A DNA stretch of 64,000 nucleotides from Sulfitobacter undariae (GTDB lineage: Bacteria > Pseudomonadota > Alphaproteobacteria > Rhodobacterales > Rhodobacteraceae), in NCBI RefSeq assembly GCF_014196805.1, contig NZ_JACIEI010000002.1, forward strand, positions 186,001-250,000. Direction: 5' to 3'. This document shows positions 8,613 to 17,125 of the stretch, one piece after another. Every line of letters starts with the position of its first letter. Position 1 is the stretch's first letter. The translations under genes and the position numbers were made by a program. Below the pieces are notes generated by a model. It was not told the origin of the DNA, did not search any database, and saw nothing but the letters and a program-made list of their open reading frames with translations.

Positions 8613-10724
8613 TCAGCCTTTGATCAGGCCCATGCTCTCCAGCTTGAGCAGGACTTGATGCGCGCAGTTGTCTACATCAACGTTCTCAGTCTCAACCGAC
8701 AGTTCAGGGCTTGCAGGTACATCGTAGGGGTCTGAAATTCCTGTGAATTCCTTGATTTTGCCTTCACGCGCCAGCTTGTATAGGCCTTTGCGGTCGCGGC
8801 GTTCGCATTCTTCTATTGATGTCGCTACGTGCACTTCAACAAAGGCACCAAAGTTCTCTACATCTTCACGCACAGCGCGGCGGGTGGTTGCATAGGGCGC
8901 GATCGGCGCACAGATGGCGATACCGCCGTTTTTGGTGATCTCACTTGCGACATAACCGATGCGGCGGATGTTCAGGTCGCGATGCTCTTTGCTAAAGCCC
9001 AGTTCGGAAGACAGGTTTTTGCGAACAATGTCACCGTCCAGCAATGTCACAGGGCGGCCGCCTTGCTCCATCAACTTAACCATCAAAGCGTTGGCGATGG
9101 TGGATTTACCCGAGCCGGAGAAGCCTGTGAAGAAAACAGTAAAGCCTTGATTGGCGCGTGGCGGTTTTGTGCGGCGCAGTTCTTTTACAACTTCAGGGAA
9201 GGAGAACCATTCGGGGATTTCCAAGCCTTCTTGTAGGCGGCGACGCAGTTCTGTGCCCGAAATGTTCAGGATGGTCACATCGTCTTTGTCTTTGATTTCA
9301 TCCATGGCCTCATATTGAGCGCGCTCTTGCACCCAAACCATGTGTTTGAAATCGACCATTTCGATGCCCATTTCTTCTTGATGCGCGCGGAACAGATCTT
9401 GCGCGTCATAGGGGCCATAGAAATCGTCACCGGCAGAGTTTTTGCCAGGGCCTGCGTGATCTCGGCCGACGATGAAGTGTGTGCAGCCGTGGTTTTTACG
9501 GATCAGGCCATGCCAAACAGCCTCGCGCGGTCCTGCCATACGCATGGCGAGGTTCAGCAAGGACATGGATGTTGTCGATTGTGGGTATTGATCCAGAACC
9601 GCCTCATAGCAGCGCACGCGGGTAAAGTGATCTACATCGCCAGGCTTGGTCAGGCCGACAACGGGGTGGATCAGCAAGTTGGCTTGGGCTTCGCGTGCGG
9701 CGCGGAACGTCAGCTCTTGGTGGGCACGGTGCAGTGGGTTACGTGTTTGGAAGGCAACCACTTTGCGCCAGCCCATTTTGCGGAAATAGGCACGCAATTC
9801 GTTTGGTGTGTCGCGGCGGGCTTTGAAATCATAATGAACAGGCTGTTGAAGGCCTGTGATCGGGCCGCCAAGATATACTTTGCCAGCTTGGTTGTGCAGG
9901 TAGTTCACAGCAGGGTGGGCGCTATCGTCGGCACCGAATACTTTTTCAGCTTCCAGCGATTTGTTCGGCACCCAATTGTCGGTGATTGTCATGGTGGCAA
10001 GGATCACGCCTTCTTGGTCCCGCAAGGCGATGTCTTGGCCAACTTCCAATTTGCCTGCGAACTCTTCGGACACGTCCAAAGTGATCGGCATAGGCCACAG
10101 GCTGCCGTCTGCCAAACGCATTTTTTCAACAACGCCGTCATAGTCTTCTTGGGACAAGAAGCCTTTGAGCGGGTTGAACCCGCCATTCAACAGGAGCTCT
10201 AGGTCGCATATCTGGCGGGGTGTCAGATCATGGCTAACCAGGTCCGAAGCTTCAAATTTCAGCTTTTCGGCACTGTCATAAGAGACATAGAGTTCCGGGA
10301 TTGGGGCGAGATTGTTTTGCATGAGTTTGGTCCTTACTTTTAAGGGAGACAGGCCTGAATTTGTGCCGGTTAATTCCGCATGAAGTGCGTCGTATTCTGC
10401 AAATTTTCGGGCTAAAAATTGATCCGTGAGGCGGTTTTTCTCGGCCGCGCCACGGGTTGTGATTGTATAGGTGAATCGGGCCCGTTTGTCTGGGCCATGG
10501 TGATCATTGATATTCACAAGGCCGGCATCAGCGGCGTGGCGTAGTAGCGCATTAAAGCGCCCCAATGAAACGCCAATCGCAGTCGCTGTCGCCCTTTGGG
10601 ACGCCGACGGTGCGATATCCAGCTGCCTGAGCAGGCGGAACATTTGATCCTCCTGTTCGGAGGAGGCTTTTTCGGGCGACATTGCCATTTTTAAGTCTCG
10701 ATCACTTTGTACTAAGGGGGGCAT
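8613..10724 (-). CDS. ATP sulfurylase / APS kinase with in-frame N-terminal MarR-type (EPS-associated) winged-helix extension
   Basis: Activates sulfate: ATP sulfurylase forms APS and the C-terminal kinase phosphorylates it to PAPS. The open frame is 703 codons. Residues 25-118 look like the EPS-associated MarR-type winged-helix family (RLLRQLD, QRATATAIGVSLGRFNALL, RFTYTITTRGAAEK, ARKFAEYDALHAEL). From 135 on it is a standard Sat-CysC fusion: QTRNPLHRAH at 326-335, GRDHAGP at 420, P-loop GFSGSGKST at 534-542 and DGDIVR in the kinase. An internal ATG (10322) has AAGGA 8 bases before it and would give a normal 569-residue enzyme. Two products, fused and enzyme-only, are therefore possible. See the palindrome upstream and the findings. 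Confidence 0.9.
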   Translation of the reverse strand: MPPLVQSDRDLKMAMSPEKASSEQEDQMFRLLRQLDIAPSASQRATATAIGVSLGRFNALLRHAADAGLVNINDHHGPDKRARFTYTITTRGAAEKNRLTDQFLARKFAEYDALHAELTGTNSGLSPLKVRTKLMQNNLAPIPELYVSYDSAEKLKFEASDLVSHDLTPRQICDLELLLNGGFNPLKGFLSQEDYDGVVEKMRLADGSLWPMPITLDVSEEFAGKLEVGQDIALRDQEGVILATMTITDNWVPNKSLEAEKVFGADDSAHPAVNYLHNQAGKVYLGGPITGLQQPVHYDFKARRDTPNELRAYFRKMGWRKVVAFQTRNPLHRAHQELTFRAAREAQANLLIHPVVGLTKPGDVDHFTRVRCYEAVLDQYPQSTTSMSLLNLAMRMAGPREAVWHGLIRKNHGCTHFIVGRDHAGPGKNSAGDDFYGPYDAQDLFRAHQEEMGIEMVDFKHMVWVQERAQYEAMDEIKDKDDVTILNISGTELRRRLQEGLEIPEWFSFPEVVKELRRTKPPRANQGFTVFFTGFSGSGKSTIANALMVKLMEQGGRPVTLLDGDIVRKNLSSELGFSKEHRDLNIRRIGYVASEITKNGGIAICAPIAPYATTRRAVREDVENFGAFVEVHVATSIEECERRDRKGLYKLAREGKIKEFTGISDPYDVPASPELSVETENVDVDNCAHQVLLKLESMGLIKG
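10320..10335 (-). promoter_or_regulatory. Internal ribosome binding site and ATG for the enzyme-only Sat/APS kinase
   Basis: On the minus strand AAGGA (10335-10331) precedes ATG 10322 by 8 bases, and the following residues MQNNLAPIPELY are a typical start for this enzyme family. A TAA in the neighbouring frame overlaps the Shine-Dalgarno, which is where a separate regulator gene would be expected to stop. Confidence 0.65.
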
Positions 10725-10731
10725 AGATGAA

Positions 10732-10757
10732 AAGTATGTTCATGCAAGAACATACTT
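10732..10757. promoter_or_regulatory. 26-bp near-perfect palindrome, likely operator
   Basis: AAGTATGTTC and GAACATACTT flank a 6-base centre (ATGCAA), with 24 of 26 positions symmetrical. It lies 8 bases upstream of the longest start of the winged-helix/sulfurylase frame and about 44 bases before the ATG 10688/10682 alternatives. The size and symmetry fit a dimeric MarR-type regulator. Confidence 0.6.
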
Positions 10758-10802
10758 GTGTCGAGATTAAGATGTGGCACTGAAAGCACGCTCCAATTAC
10801 GC

Positions 10803-10837
10803 AAAAAGCCATGTGCACCTCCGTGCGCATGGCTTTC
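10803..10837 (-). terminator. Terminator after trxB
   Basis: AAAGCCATGTGCAC pairs with GTGCGCATGGCTTT (one wobble/mismatch) around a short loop, about 30 bases past the trxB stop and before the sulfate gene promoter. Confidence 0.7.
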
Positions 10838-10865
10838 AAGTTTCTCAAAAAGGTTGTGGTGGTGT

Positions 10866-11813
10866 TTAGGTTGGATCAGTTTCAGCAAGGAACCGTTCGG
10901 CTTCCAGTGCCGCCATGCAGCCCATGCCCGCGCTTGTGACGGCTTGGCGGTATTTGTGGTCCGTCAGATCGCCTGCTGCGAAAACACCGGGGATAGAGGT
11001 TTCTGTGCTATCGGGTTTCGTGACAACATAGCCGCCCATATGCGTTTCCAGCGTGTCTTTTACCAACTCATTTGCAGGTGCGTGGCCGATGGCGACAAAG
11101 ACGCCTTTGCAAGGAATGTCGGTGATCTCGCCTGTTTTGACGTTCTTAACTTTAATGCCTTCTACGCCCAGCGGGCTGTCGGTGCCGTATACTTCTTCAA
11201 GCTGGTTAAACCAAAGGGGTGCAATTTTAGGGTTCTTTTCCAAACGGTCAATCAGAATTTTTTCGGCGCGCAATTCATCGCGGCGGTGAACCAGTGTAAC
11301 CTTGGAGGCGAAATTGGTGAGGAAGAGTGCTTCTTCTACAGCGGTGTTGCCGCCGCCGATAACCACAATTTCCTGACCACGGTAAAAGAAGCCGTCACAG
11401 GTGGCGCAAGCGGATACGCCAAAGCCTTTGAATTTCTCCTCGGTGTCGAGGCCCAGCCATTTGGCACGTGCGCCCGTCGCAAGAATCACAGCATCCGCCA
11501 CATATTTTGTGCCGCTGTCGCCCGTGGCGGTGAAGGGGCGTTTGCTCAGGTCGAGGTCGGTGATGATGTCGCCGATGATCTCTGTTCCCATCGCCTTGGC
11601 GTGCGCTTCCATGCGCAGCATCAGATCGGGGCCTTGTACCTCGGAATCACCAGGCCAGTTTTCAACCTCGGTGGTGGTGGTCAATTGGCCGCCCGGTTCG
11701 ATGCCCTGCACAAGGATTGGATCCAGCATGGCGCGGCTTGCGTATACGCCAGCGGTATAGCCAGCGGGGCCGGAGCCGATGATCAAAAGCTTGGTTTTGC
11801 GTGTCTCGGCCAT
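10866..11813 (-). CDS. trxB: Thioredoxin-disulfide reductase
   Basis: FAD flavoenzyme that reduces thioredoxin with NADPH; cytosolic, 315 residues, standard length. FAD-binding IIGSGPAGYTAG is at 11-22, redox pair CATC at 136-139, NADPH motif VIGGGNTAVE at 151-160, and the C-terminal FAD segment GVFAAGDLTDHKYRQ is intact. The start at MAETRKTK follows AAAGGA at good spacing; 21 extra upstream codons of the longer frame overlap the promoter of the divergent Lrp gene and are not used. Confidence 0.97.
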   Translation of the reverse strand: MAETRKTKLLIIGSGPAGYTAGVYASRAMLDPILVQGIEPGGQLTTTTEVENWPGDSEVQGPDLMLRMEAHAKAMGTEIIGDIITDLDLSKRPFTATGDSGTKYVADAVILATGARAKWLGLDTEEKFKGFGVSACATCDGFFYRGQEIVVIGGGNTAVEEALFLTNFASKVTLVHRRDELRAEKILIDRLEKNPKIAPLWFNQLEEVYGTDSPLGVEGIKVKNVKTGEITDIPCKGVFVAIGHAPANELVKDTLETHMGGYVVTKPDSTETSIPGVFAAGDLTDHKYRQAVTSAGMGCMAALEAERFLAETDPT

Positions 11814-12049
11814 GGGGTGTCCTTTATGAGCGGGATTGGGGCTGTGAGGGAATCTGTGTCCGGAGGATATATACACGTGACGCCGATTTTAAACCCCTTG
11901 TAGGCTTGCACCAGCTGCTTGATTGCGCCAAAGCAGTGTCTCCGAGCGCAAACTCCATAGTTAAATCGACTGGATCATGCGTATTGGTGAAAGATTATTG
12001 CGCATACTGTGGCGCTCTGTATAACAAATGCAAATCCAGAGGGGGATGT

Positions 12050-12550
12050 ATGGCAGGTACACGGCTTGATCCGATTGACCGGAAAATTTTGGCTGAATTG
12101 CAGGCTGACGGGCGCATGACCAATGTGGAATTGGCCAAGCGTGTTGGCATTTCCGCGCCTCCCTGCCTGCGCCGCGTGCGCACTTTGGAAGAGCAGGGGT
12201 ATATCTGCGGCTATCATGCGGACGTTGATGCGCGCGAATTGGGTTTCGAGGTGCAGGTGTTTGCAATGGTGGGGCTGAATTCACAGGCTGAATCTGACCT
12301 CTCGGCATTTGAGGGTCGCTGTCGCGAGTGGCCGCTTGTGCGCGAATGTCACATGCTGAATGGCGAGGTGGATTTCATGCTGAAATGTGTGGCGCCTGAC
12401 TTGTCGAGCTTTCAAAGCTTCTTGACAGGGCAGCTTTTGACGGCCGCCAATGTTGCAAGCGTCAAAACATCATTGGTCATACGGAACGCCAAGGATGACC
12501 CCGGTGTTCCGTTTGATGTCTTGGAAGATCGCTTGCGCGTGCAGGCCTGA
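12050..12550 (+). CDS. Lrp/AsnC-family transcriptional regulator
   Basis: A 166-residue regulator with an N-terminal helix-turn-helix (residues ~8-60, LDPIDRKILAELQADGRMTNV then AKRVGISAPPCLRRVRTLEE) and a C-terminal RAM/ligand-binding domain (VQVFAMVGLNSQ to VKTSLVIRN). The start at 12050 has GGGGGA directly upstream; 83 extra upstream codons in the longer frame are not protein-like. Divergent from trxB with a ~236-base shared upstream region, an arrangement common in Rhodobacterales. Regulon unknown. Confidence 0.9.
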   Translation: MAGTRLDPIDRKILAELQADGRMTNVELAKRVGISAPPCLRRVRTLEEQGYICGYHADVDARELGFEVQVFAMVGLNSQAESDLSAFEGRCREWPLVRECHMLNGEVDFMLKCVAPDLSSFQSFLTGQLLTAANVASVKTSLVIRNAKDDPGVPFDVLEDRLRVQA

Positions 12551-12579
12551 CCCAAAAAGGCCAACACGGCTTACGCAAT

Positions 12580-13341
12580 TTAGTGAGTGTCGATCTCGGG
12601 AGTACGAGGGTGTGCCAGCGGGCCGAAGTCAGACATATGGCTGATCCGTGGAAACATCGAGATAAAGCGATCACGCAATGTATGGCTTACATCGCGCATT
12701 GCATGGGCGCCCGGGTGGAAAGTTTCCATTTGGATGCCGTCGACATTGATTACGGCATGGCGTGACAGGCAGATATGAAACAGACGCACGGGTGTTGGTG
12801 GGTTGATTTCAATGACATTGATACCGTCTACCAGCTTGGATGCTTGGGTTAGTAATTGGCGGCCATCTGCCACTCCGCGCAGAGCGGTAGGCGTGTGCAA
12901 AATGCGTGCGCCTGCGCCAACAGTAAGCGAACGTTCGGGGCGTGATTGGCCGAATGCATCTGGCATAATCCGAACGAGTTGGGTGCGCTGACCTGTTTCC
13001 GCTGGCGAGAAGGTCGTTGTGCCAACCCATGTCAACTCTGCTGCTTCACCTGTGGCGGTGTTCACCATGTCGCCGGGTTGCAGGTCTTCTACAGCTACAT
13101 AGCCATTTGGTGTCTGGATCAGGCTGCCGTGGGTGAGTGCCGAAAAGGCATTTTCAAACAGGGCTGTTGCAGGTGCAGTGCTTTGGCCGATGAACAAAGA
13201 ACCATCTTCGCGCAGCGCCGCGACTTCGTAGTTGCGCTTTGCCGTCTCTTGGACGGGGGTTGCCATGGATGATGTCATCATTCCGAAACCTGATTTACGT
13301 GCAGCTGTGCGAGCAGCGATTGAAGTAGCAGTCATAGTCAT
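12580..13341 (-). CDS. Hint-domain (Hedgehog/intein-like) protein lacking the catalytic Cys
   Basis: A 253-residue protein with a Hint_2-like module from about residue 64 to 210. The opening block ALTHGSLIQTPNGYVAVEDL aligns with the usual C-F-x-P-G-T-L-I start, but Ala68 occupies the Cys position. The closing block HICLSRHAVINVDGIQMETF matches the usual histidine-rich end, with Ser for Asp before RH. Rhodobacterales carry many Hint_2 proteins, usually C-terminal to calcium-binding exoproteins; this one is stand-alone with a polar N-terminus and no clear signal peptide. Self-cleavage is therefore doubtful. It is convergent with the Lrp gene. Confidence 0.75.
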   Translation of the reverse strand: MTMTATSIAARTAARKSGFGMMTSSMATPVQETAKRNYEVAALREDGSLFIGQSTAPATALFENAFSALTHGSLIQTPNGYVAVEDLQPGDMVNTATGEAAELTWVGTTTFSPAETGQRTQLVRIMPDAFGQSRPERSLTVGAGARILHTPTALRGVADGRQLLTQASKLVDGINVIEINPPTPVRLFHICLSRHAVINVDGIQMETFHPGAHAMRDVSHTLRDRFISMFPRISHMSDFGPLAHPRTPEIDTH

Positions 13342-13668
13342 GTGCTTAACCTATCTTTGGTTGGTCACATCCTTCGTCGGCCCCCACCGACAACGACGGA
13401 AATAACGTTTGGGTCATTTCGTGTCTTTCGTTGGACCCAATTCGCCATATTTGGGCCTCATTGTCAAAGTTTGAACAACATTTGCGTAAAATTGAGAGGT
13501 AATCTTGGGCTTTTGGGAGGTTTGTTTCAAAGTTCTTGAAAAATGCTGCCACATTTAGGTTTCGAATCAAAAACTCTCCCAGAGAATCAACGCTGGAAGA
13601 GTTTGAAGTTTTGAGTGTTAGGTCACTTGAGGGGCTATCACGCTGCCTAGCCCCATGTGGTCAATTGA
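13342..13668. other. Noncoding stretch upstream of the Hint gene
   Basis: Relatively AT-rich, with several short overlapping frames on both strands that have no ribosome binding site or protein-like composition. It probably holds the Hint gene promoter and the 3' region of the small basic gene that follows. No hairpin of note and no tRNA was found. Confidence 0.4.
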
Positions 13669-13818
13669 TTAGGCGCTTTTGCGCAGGGGCGCCTTCTGAG
13701 TGGCGCGTTTGAGGATAAACGCCGTACGGCGGGCGCCGCGGGCCCAAGGCATGACGGTGTCATTCTCGGCGGCTGCTTTTGTGATCGACTTGATAAAGCG
13801 TGTATTGGTTTTCATCAT
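13669..13818 (-). CDS. Small basic conserved protein (~49 aa)
   Basis: Short protein beginning MMKTNTRFIKSITKAAAE and continuing MPWARGARRTAFILKR; basic throughout, ending KAPLRKSA. The start at 13818 (or 13815) has GAGGAC a few bases upstream, while the longer frame to 13911 has none. The composition and the MPWARG core look like a small conserved Rhodobacterales protein, but I cannot assign a family or function. The high Lys/Arg content suggests nucleic-acid or membrane contact. Confidence 0.6.
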   Translation of the reverse strand: MMKTNTRFIKSITKAAAENDTVMPWARGARRTAFILKRATQKAPLRKSA

Positions 13819-14102
13819 TCTTGTCCTCAGTCTCGTCTCTGGATGGGGCTGTAACCCTTGTTTGAGACTGAGTATGTCGCCCCAATTGGGCCGCATTAGG
13901 GCGCAGGACATAATATTCTGGGAAAGATTATAGGCGAATGGGTTTGAAATGTGGCTGCGGACGACATCCTGACAATGGTAGGAAAAACGCCTAATTACTG
14001 TTAATTGTGCCGAAATCGGAAACAGTGTTTGAGGTTTTTGCGGTCGCAGGCCTCGGGTAATATGGCCGGCCTATGACGTCACCTGCCTTATTTCTGACTT
14101 GA

Positions 14103-14855
14103 TCAAAGCGTGATGGCAGCAATCAGGCGGCCATAGTCTGCTTCTTTCGCGTGGGTCGTGCGGCGATAGGAGTAGAATCGATCAGGGTCGGAGAAAGTAC
14201 AGTGCCGCGTCCACTCGGCATGACCCACCCCCGCATCGCGCAGGCGGTTCAGGCCAAAGCCCGGCAGGTCGAATAACATCCTGTCACCTTTGCCGTGGAT
14301 GAAGTGCCGCCCATATGCTGGGTCTTCCGCCAAAAAGCTGTCCATAAATTCTGGCCCAACTTCGTAGGCGCGCTGGCTGATGGCGGGGCCGATAACGGCG
14401 GTGATGTTCTCGCGGCGCGCACCTAGGTTTTCCATCGCGTCGATGGTGGCGTGCAAAATGCCATCCAGTGCGCCACGCCATCCCGCATGTGCGGCACCGA
14501 TCACACCTGCAGTGCTATCGGCAAATAACACGGGCTGGCAATCGGCTGTCAGCACAGACAGTGCGACACCAGAGGTGCATGTGACAAGCGCATCGGCGCG
14601 AGGTTTGTCGGCCATAGGGCCGTCTACAGTAACCGCCACGCTTGAGTGGACTTGATGCACACCCAATAGGTGGTCGCGTTCAACGCCCATGGCGTTTGCA
14701 ACACGGGCACGGTTGATCGCAACGATCTCGGATTGGTCACTTGATCCTTGGCCGCAGTTAAGCCCCGCGAACACACCAGATGACGCCCCCCCCTTACGGG
14801 TGAAGAAGCCGTGCTTGACGGACAAAGCGTCTGATCTGAGAATTTCTAACGTCAT
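14103..14855 (-). CDS. pgeF: Laccase-domain protein PgeF/YfiH (purine nucleoside phosphorylase / peptidoglycan editing)
   Basis: A 250-residue cytosolic metalloprotein. Family members cleave purine nucleosides and, in E. coli, remove mis-incorporated L-Ser from peptidoglycan precursors. The metal and active-site motifs GVHQVHSS, LTADCQPVLF and AAHAGWRGALDG are all present. The start [11 protein letters not shown] overlaps the stop of the upstream methyltransferase gene by four bases (ATGA), so the much longer frame to 15071 is rejected. Third gene of lgt-midA-pgeF. Confidence 0.93.
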   Translation of the reverse strand: MTLEILRSDALSVKHGFFTRKGGASSGVFAGLNCGQGSSDQSEIVAINRARVANAMGVERDHLLGVHQVHSSVAVTVDGPMADKPRADALVTCTSGVALSVLTADCQPVLFADSTAGVIGAAHAGWRGALDGILHATIDAMENLGARRENITAVIGPAISQRAYEVGPEFMDSFLAEDPAYGRHFIHGKGDRMLFDLPGFGLNRLRDAGVGHAEWTRHCTFSDPDRFYSYRRTTHAKEADYGRLIAAITL

Positions 14856-15913
14856 ATTTCCAATCCGGGCAACATTGTCGCGCCCTTGGGGACGATTCCA
14901 AAAGTTTTGAACAGGTTTCCCATTTCCTGCGGGTGGGTCAAGCGGCGATGTGCTGCGATATGCGATTCCAGCGCTGCACCGCTTAGAGTTTTTGCAAGAG
15001 CCTGTGCGCGTTGCGTAATCCCAAGGCGTTCCAGAAACAGGCCTTGGGGTGTGATGCGGCTGGCAGTGCAAACCGTTACAGCACCAAGCAGGGCTTCGAA
15101 ATCAACATGCGCGGTTAGGTCGGCATGGCCGGGTGCGTCAAGCGGATCAGCGGGGGCGTGATCTTGTAAGGCTTGTAGCGTATCGCCGAGCGTGCGCCAG
15201 TCGCCATAATCAAAGATCAGCGACGCGCCACCGTGGGCTGCGATCCGGTCACATATGGTTGCGAGGGCAGGTGCCGCCGCCGCGCAATCCTCGATCAGGT
15301 CACCGTCTTTTGTGTCTTCCAATCGATGCGCTAGGGCGGGTTGGGGCTGTGCAGGGCCAAGGCCAAAGACAAGCGCATCCTCTGCCACACCCACCTGACG
15401 TTCGCGCCAGCGGCTGCCATCGCGGACAAACTGTCGGATGGGCAGGGCATCAAAGAACTCATTGGCAATGAGGTACGTCGGCTGTTCGGGCAGCGCGGTG
15501 ATTGTGTCGATCCAGTGCGGTTCATGGTTTGCTAATGTGTCTGCCTGAACAGCACGTAGCGCAGGCGAGGCCTCTAGTAATGTGATTTCTGCGGCCTCCA
15601 CAAATCCATCCACACGCTTTGCTGCACGTAAAACATCGGCCATCAATGTGCCGCGCCCAGGTCCGAGTTCGGCCAAAGTGAATGGTTTCGGCGCACCTTG
15701 CTCCAGCCAAGTTTGGGCCAAAGCAAGCCCAATGAGTTCGCCGAACATTTGGCTTATCTCCGGCGCTGTGATGAAATCACCCGCCGCGCCAAAGGGCGTG
15801 CGGGTGGTGTAGTAGCCATGCTCAGGGTGCAGCAGGCAGGTGGACATGTAGTCATCCAGCCGCATCGGCCCTTGTGCGCGGATCTGGGATATCAGGATAT
15901 CACGCAGACTCAT
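14852..15913 (-). CDS. SAM-dependent methyltransferase, MidA/NDUFAF7 family
   Basis: A 353-residue class I methyltransferase. The mitochondrial relative NDUFAF7 methylates an Arg of a complex I subunit; the bacterial substrate is not proven. Family blocks: [20 protein letters not shown] near residue 33, the SAM loop [18 protein letters not shown], and [16 protein letters not shown]. It overlaps lgt upstream and pgeF downstream by four bases each, so the three proteins are translationally coupled, an order widely seen in alphaproteobacteria. Confidence 0.92.
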   Translation of the reverse strand: MSLRDILISQIRAQGPMRLDDYMSTCLLHPEHGYYTTRTPFGAAGDFITAPEISQMFGELIGLALAQTWLEQGAPKPFTLAELGPGRGTLMADVLRAAKRVDGFVEAAEITLLEASPALRAVQADTLANHEPHWIDTITALPEQPTYLIANEFFDALPIRQFVRDGSRWRERQVGVAEDALVFGLGPAQPQPALAHRLEDTKDGDLIEDCAAAAPALATICDRIAAHGGASLIFDYGDWRTLGDTLQALQDHAPADPLDAPGHADLTAHVDFEALLGAVTVCTASRITPQGLFLERLGITQRAQALAKTLSGAALESHIAAHRRLTHPQEMGNLFKTFGIVPKGATMLPGLEI

Positions 15914-16794
15914 GCGTTACGCCGCGCCCGTATGACAAAGAATAGGCCGATGGCGATCATGGGCAGGCACAAGATTTGCCCCATGGTGAGGCCATAGTCC
16001 CCCATCCGCCATGCGAGGCCCAGCGGATTTCCCTCGGTGATAAATTGCGCATCGGGCTGACGGAAGAATTCCACCACAAACCGCGCCACGCCGTATCCTG
16101 CAAGGAAAGTCCCCATTACCATACCCGGCATCTTGAGCGCGCCACGCCGCCACGCCAGCCAGATCAGCAAAGCGCCCAGCACAAGTCCCTCAAGGGCCGC
16201 TTCGTAGAGCTGTGAAGGGTGGCGTGCGCAAATGCCTGCTACGTCCGGGCAATATTGCGCGGCCTGTGTCGGAAAGGCGACGCCCCATGGTAGATCAGTC
16301 TGTCGGCCCCAAAGTTCACCGTTGATGAAATTGGCAATACGGCCCAGCAGCAGGCCGGGCGCGATGCCGAGGGCAATCAGGTCACCGGCGCTGATTCTCG
16401 CGATTTTGTGACGTCCCGTGTAGAGAAATGCCGCGATAATGACGCCAAGTGCACCCCCATGGAAGGACATCCCGCCCTCCCAAACCTTCAAAATCTGTGC
16501 AGGATTCGAGAGGTAAAAGCCGGGTTGATAGAACAACACATAGCCCATTCTACCGCCAAGGATCACACCGAGGATCACCCAAGTTAGCAGGTCTTCGATC
16601 TGCTCTGCGGTCATCACAGGCGTATCGTTACGCCACAAACGCGGGGTTTTTGCCGCGCGCAGGACCAAACGCCAGCCCAGCAGGATGCCGACAATATAGG
16701 CCATCGCATACCAACGTAGGGCAAATGTCATACCGAAAAGAGAGATCGTAAAGATCTCGGGTGAAATGTCGGGGAAGGGGATAAGTGCTTGCAT
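15910..16794 (-). CDS. lgt: Prolipoprotein diacylglyceryl transferase
   Basis: Inner-membrane enzyme of 294 residues that moves a diacylglyceryl group from phosphatidylglycerol to the lipobox Cys of prolipoproteins, the first step of lipoprotein maturation. Seven or so membrane segments are visible. The Lgt signature [20 protein letters not shown] and the periplasmic MSFHGGALG motif are intact. First gene of the lgt-midA-pgeF operon; the promoter must lie in the ~90 bases shared with the divergent ubiK gene. Several lipoproteins in this window would be its clients. Confidence 0.97.
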   Translation of the reverse strand: MQALIPFPDISPEIFTISLFGMTFALRWYAMAYIVGILLGWRLVLRAAKTPRLWRNDTPVMTAEQIEDLLTWVILGVILGGRMGYVLFYQPGFYLSNPAQILKVWEGGMSFHGGALGVIIAAFLYTGRHKIARISAGDLIALGIAPGLLLGRIANFINGELWGRQTDLPWGVAFPTQAAQYCPDVAGICARHPSQLYEAALEGLVLGALLIWLAWRRGALKMPGMVMGTFLAGYGVARFVVEFFRQPDAQFITEGNPLGLAWRMGDYGLTMGQILCLPMIAIGLFFVIRARRNA

Positions 16795-16885
16795 GCGGTG
16801 ATTGAGCGCGCTCAGGCGGGGAAGTCAACCTTGCATGGCGACGTTTCGCACCCCATATAAGCTGTGTAGCCAGTGGAGAAACCCG

Positions 16886-17125
16886 ATGCAGACCAACAAC
16901 AAGATTTTTGACGACCTCAGCAAGATCATGACCAATGCGATGGGCGTGGCGCAGGGTGCCAAGGACGAAGCGGAAAATGCAGTAAAAGGCGTTGTTGACC
17001 GTTGGTTGGCAGACCGCGATTTTGTCACCCGTGAGGAATTCGATGCGGTGCGCGCCATGGCGCAAAAAGCCCGCGAAGAGAATGAAGCGCTGAAGGCGCG
17101 TTTGGACGCGCTTGAGGCCAAGTGA
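16886..17125 (+). CDS. ubiK: UbiK-type ubiquinone accessory factor (BMFP domain)
   Basis: A 79-residue coiled-coil protein of the DUF526/BMFP family; in enterobacteria UbiK assists ubiquinone synthesis. The N-terminal helix NNKIFDDLSKIMTNAMG and the C-terminal coil VTREEFDAVRAMAQKAREE then LKARLDALEAK are typical. ATG 16886 has GGAG upstream; 28 extra upstream codons are rejected. A terminator follows 40 bases after the stop. Confidence 0.85.
   Translation: MQTNNKIFDDLSKIMTNAMGVAQGAKDEAENAVKGVVDRWLADRDFVTREEFDAVRAMAQKAREENEALKARLDALEAK

Noticed and set aside
9315..10202. 295-codon open frame antisense to the sulfurylase gene
   Set aside because: Shadow of the real gene on the other strand; no family resemblance.
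13342..13570. Two short overlapping frames upstream of the Hint gene
   Set aside because: No ribosome binding site and not protein-like; treated as noncoding.
13555..13575. TTTCGAATCAAA, reminiscent of a tRNA T-arm
   Set aside because: No acceptor, anticodon or D stem can be folded around it.
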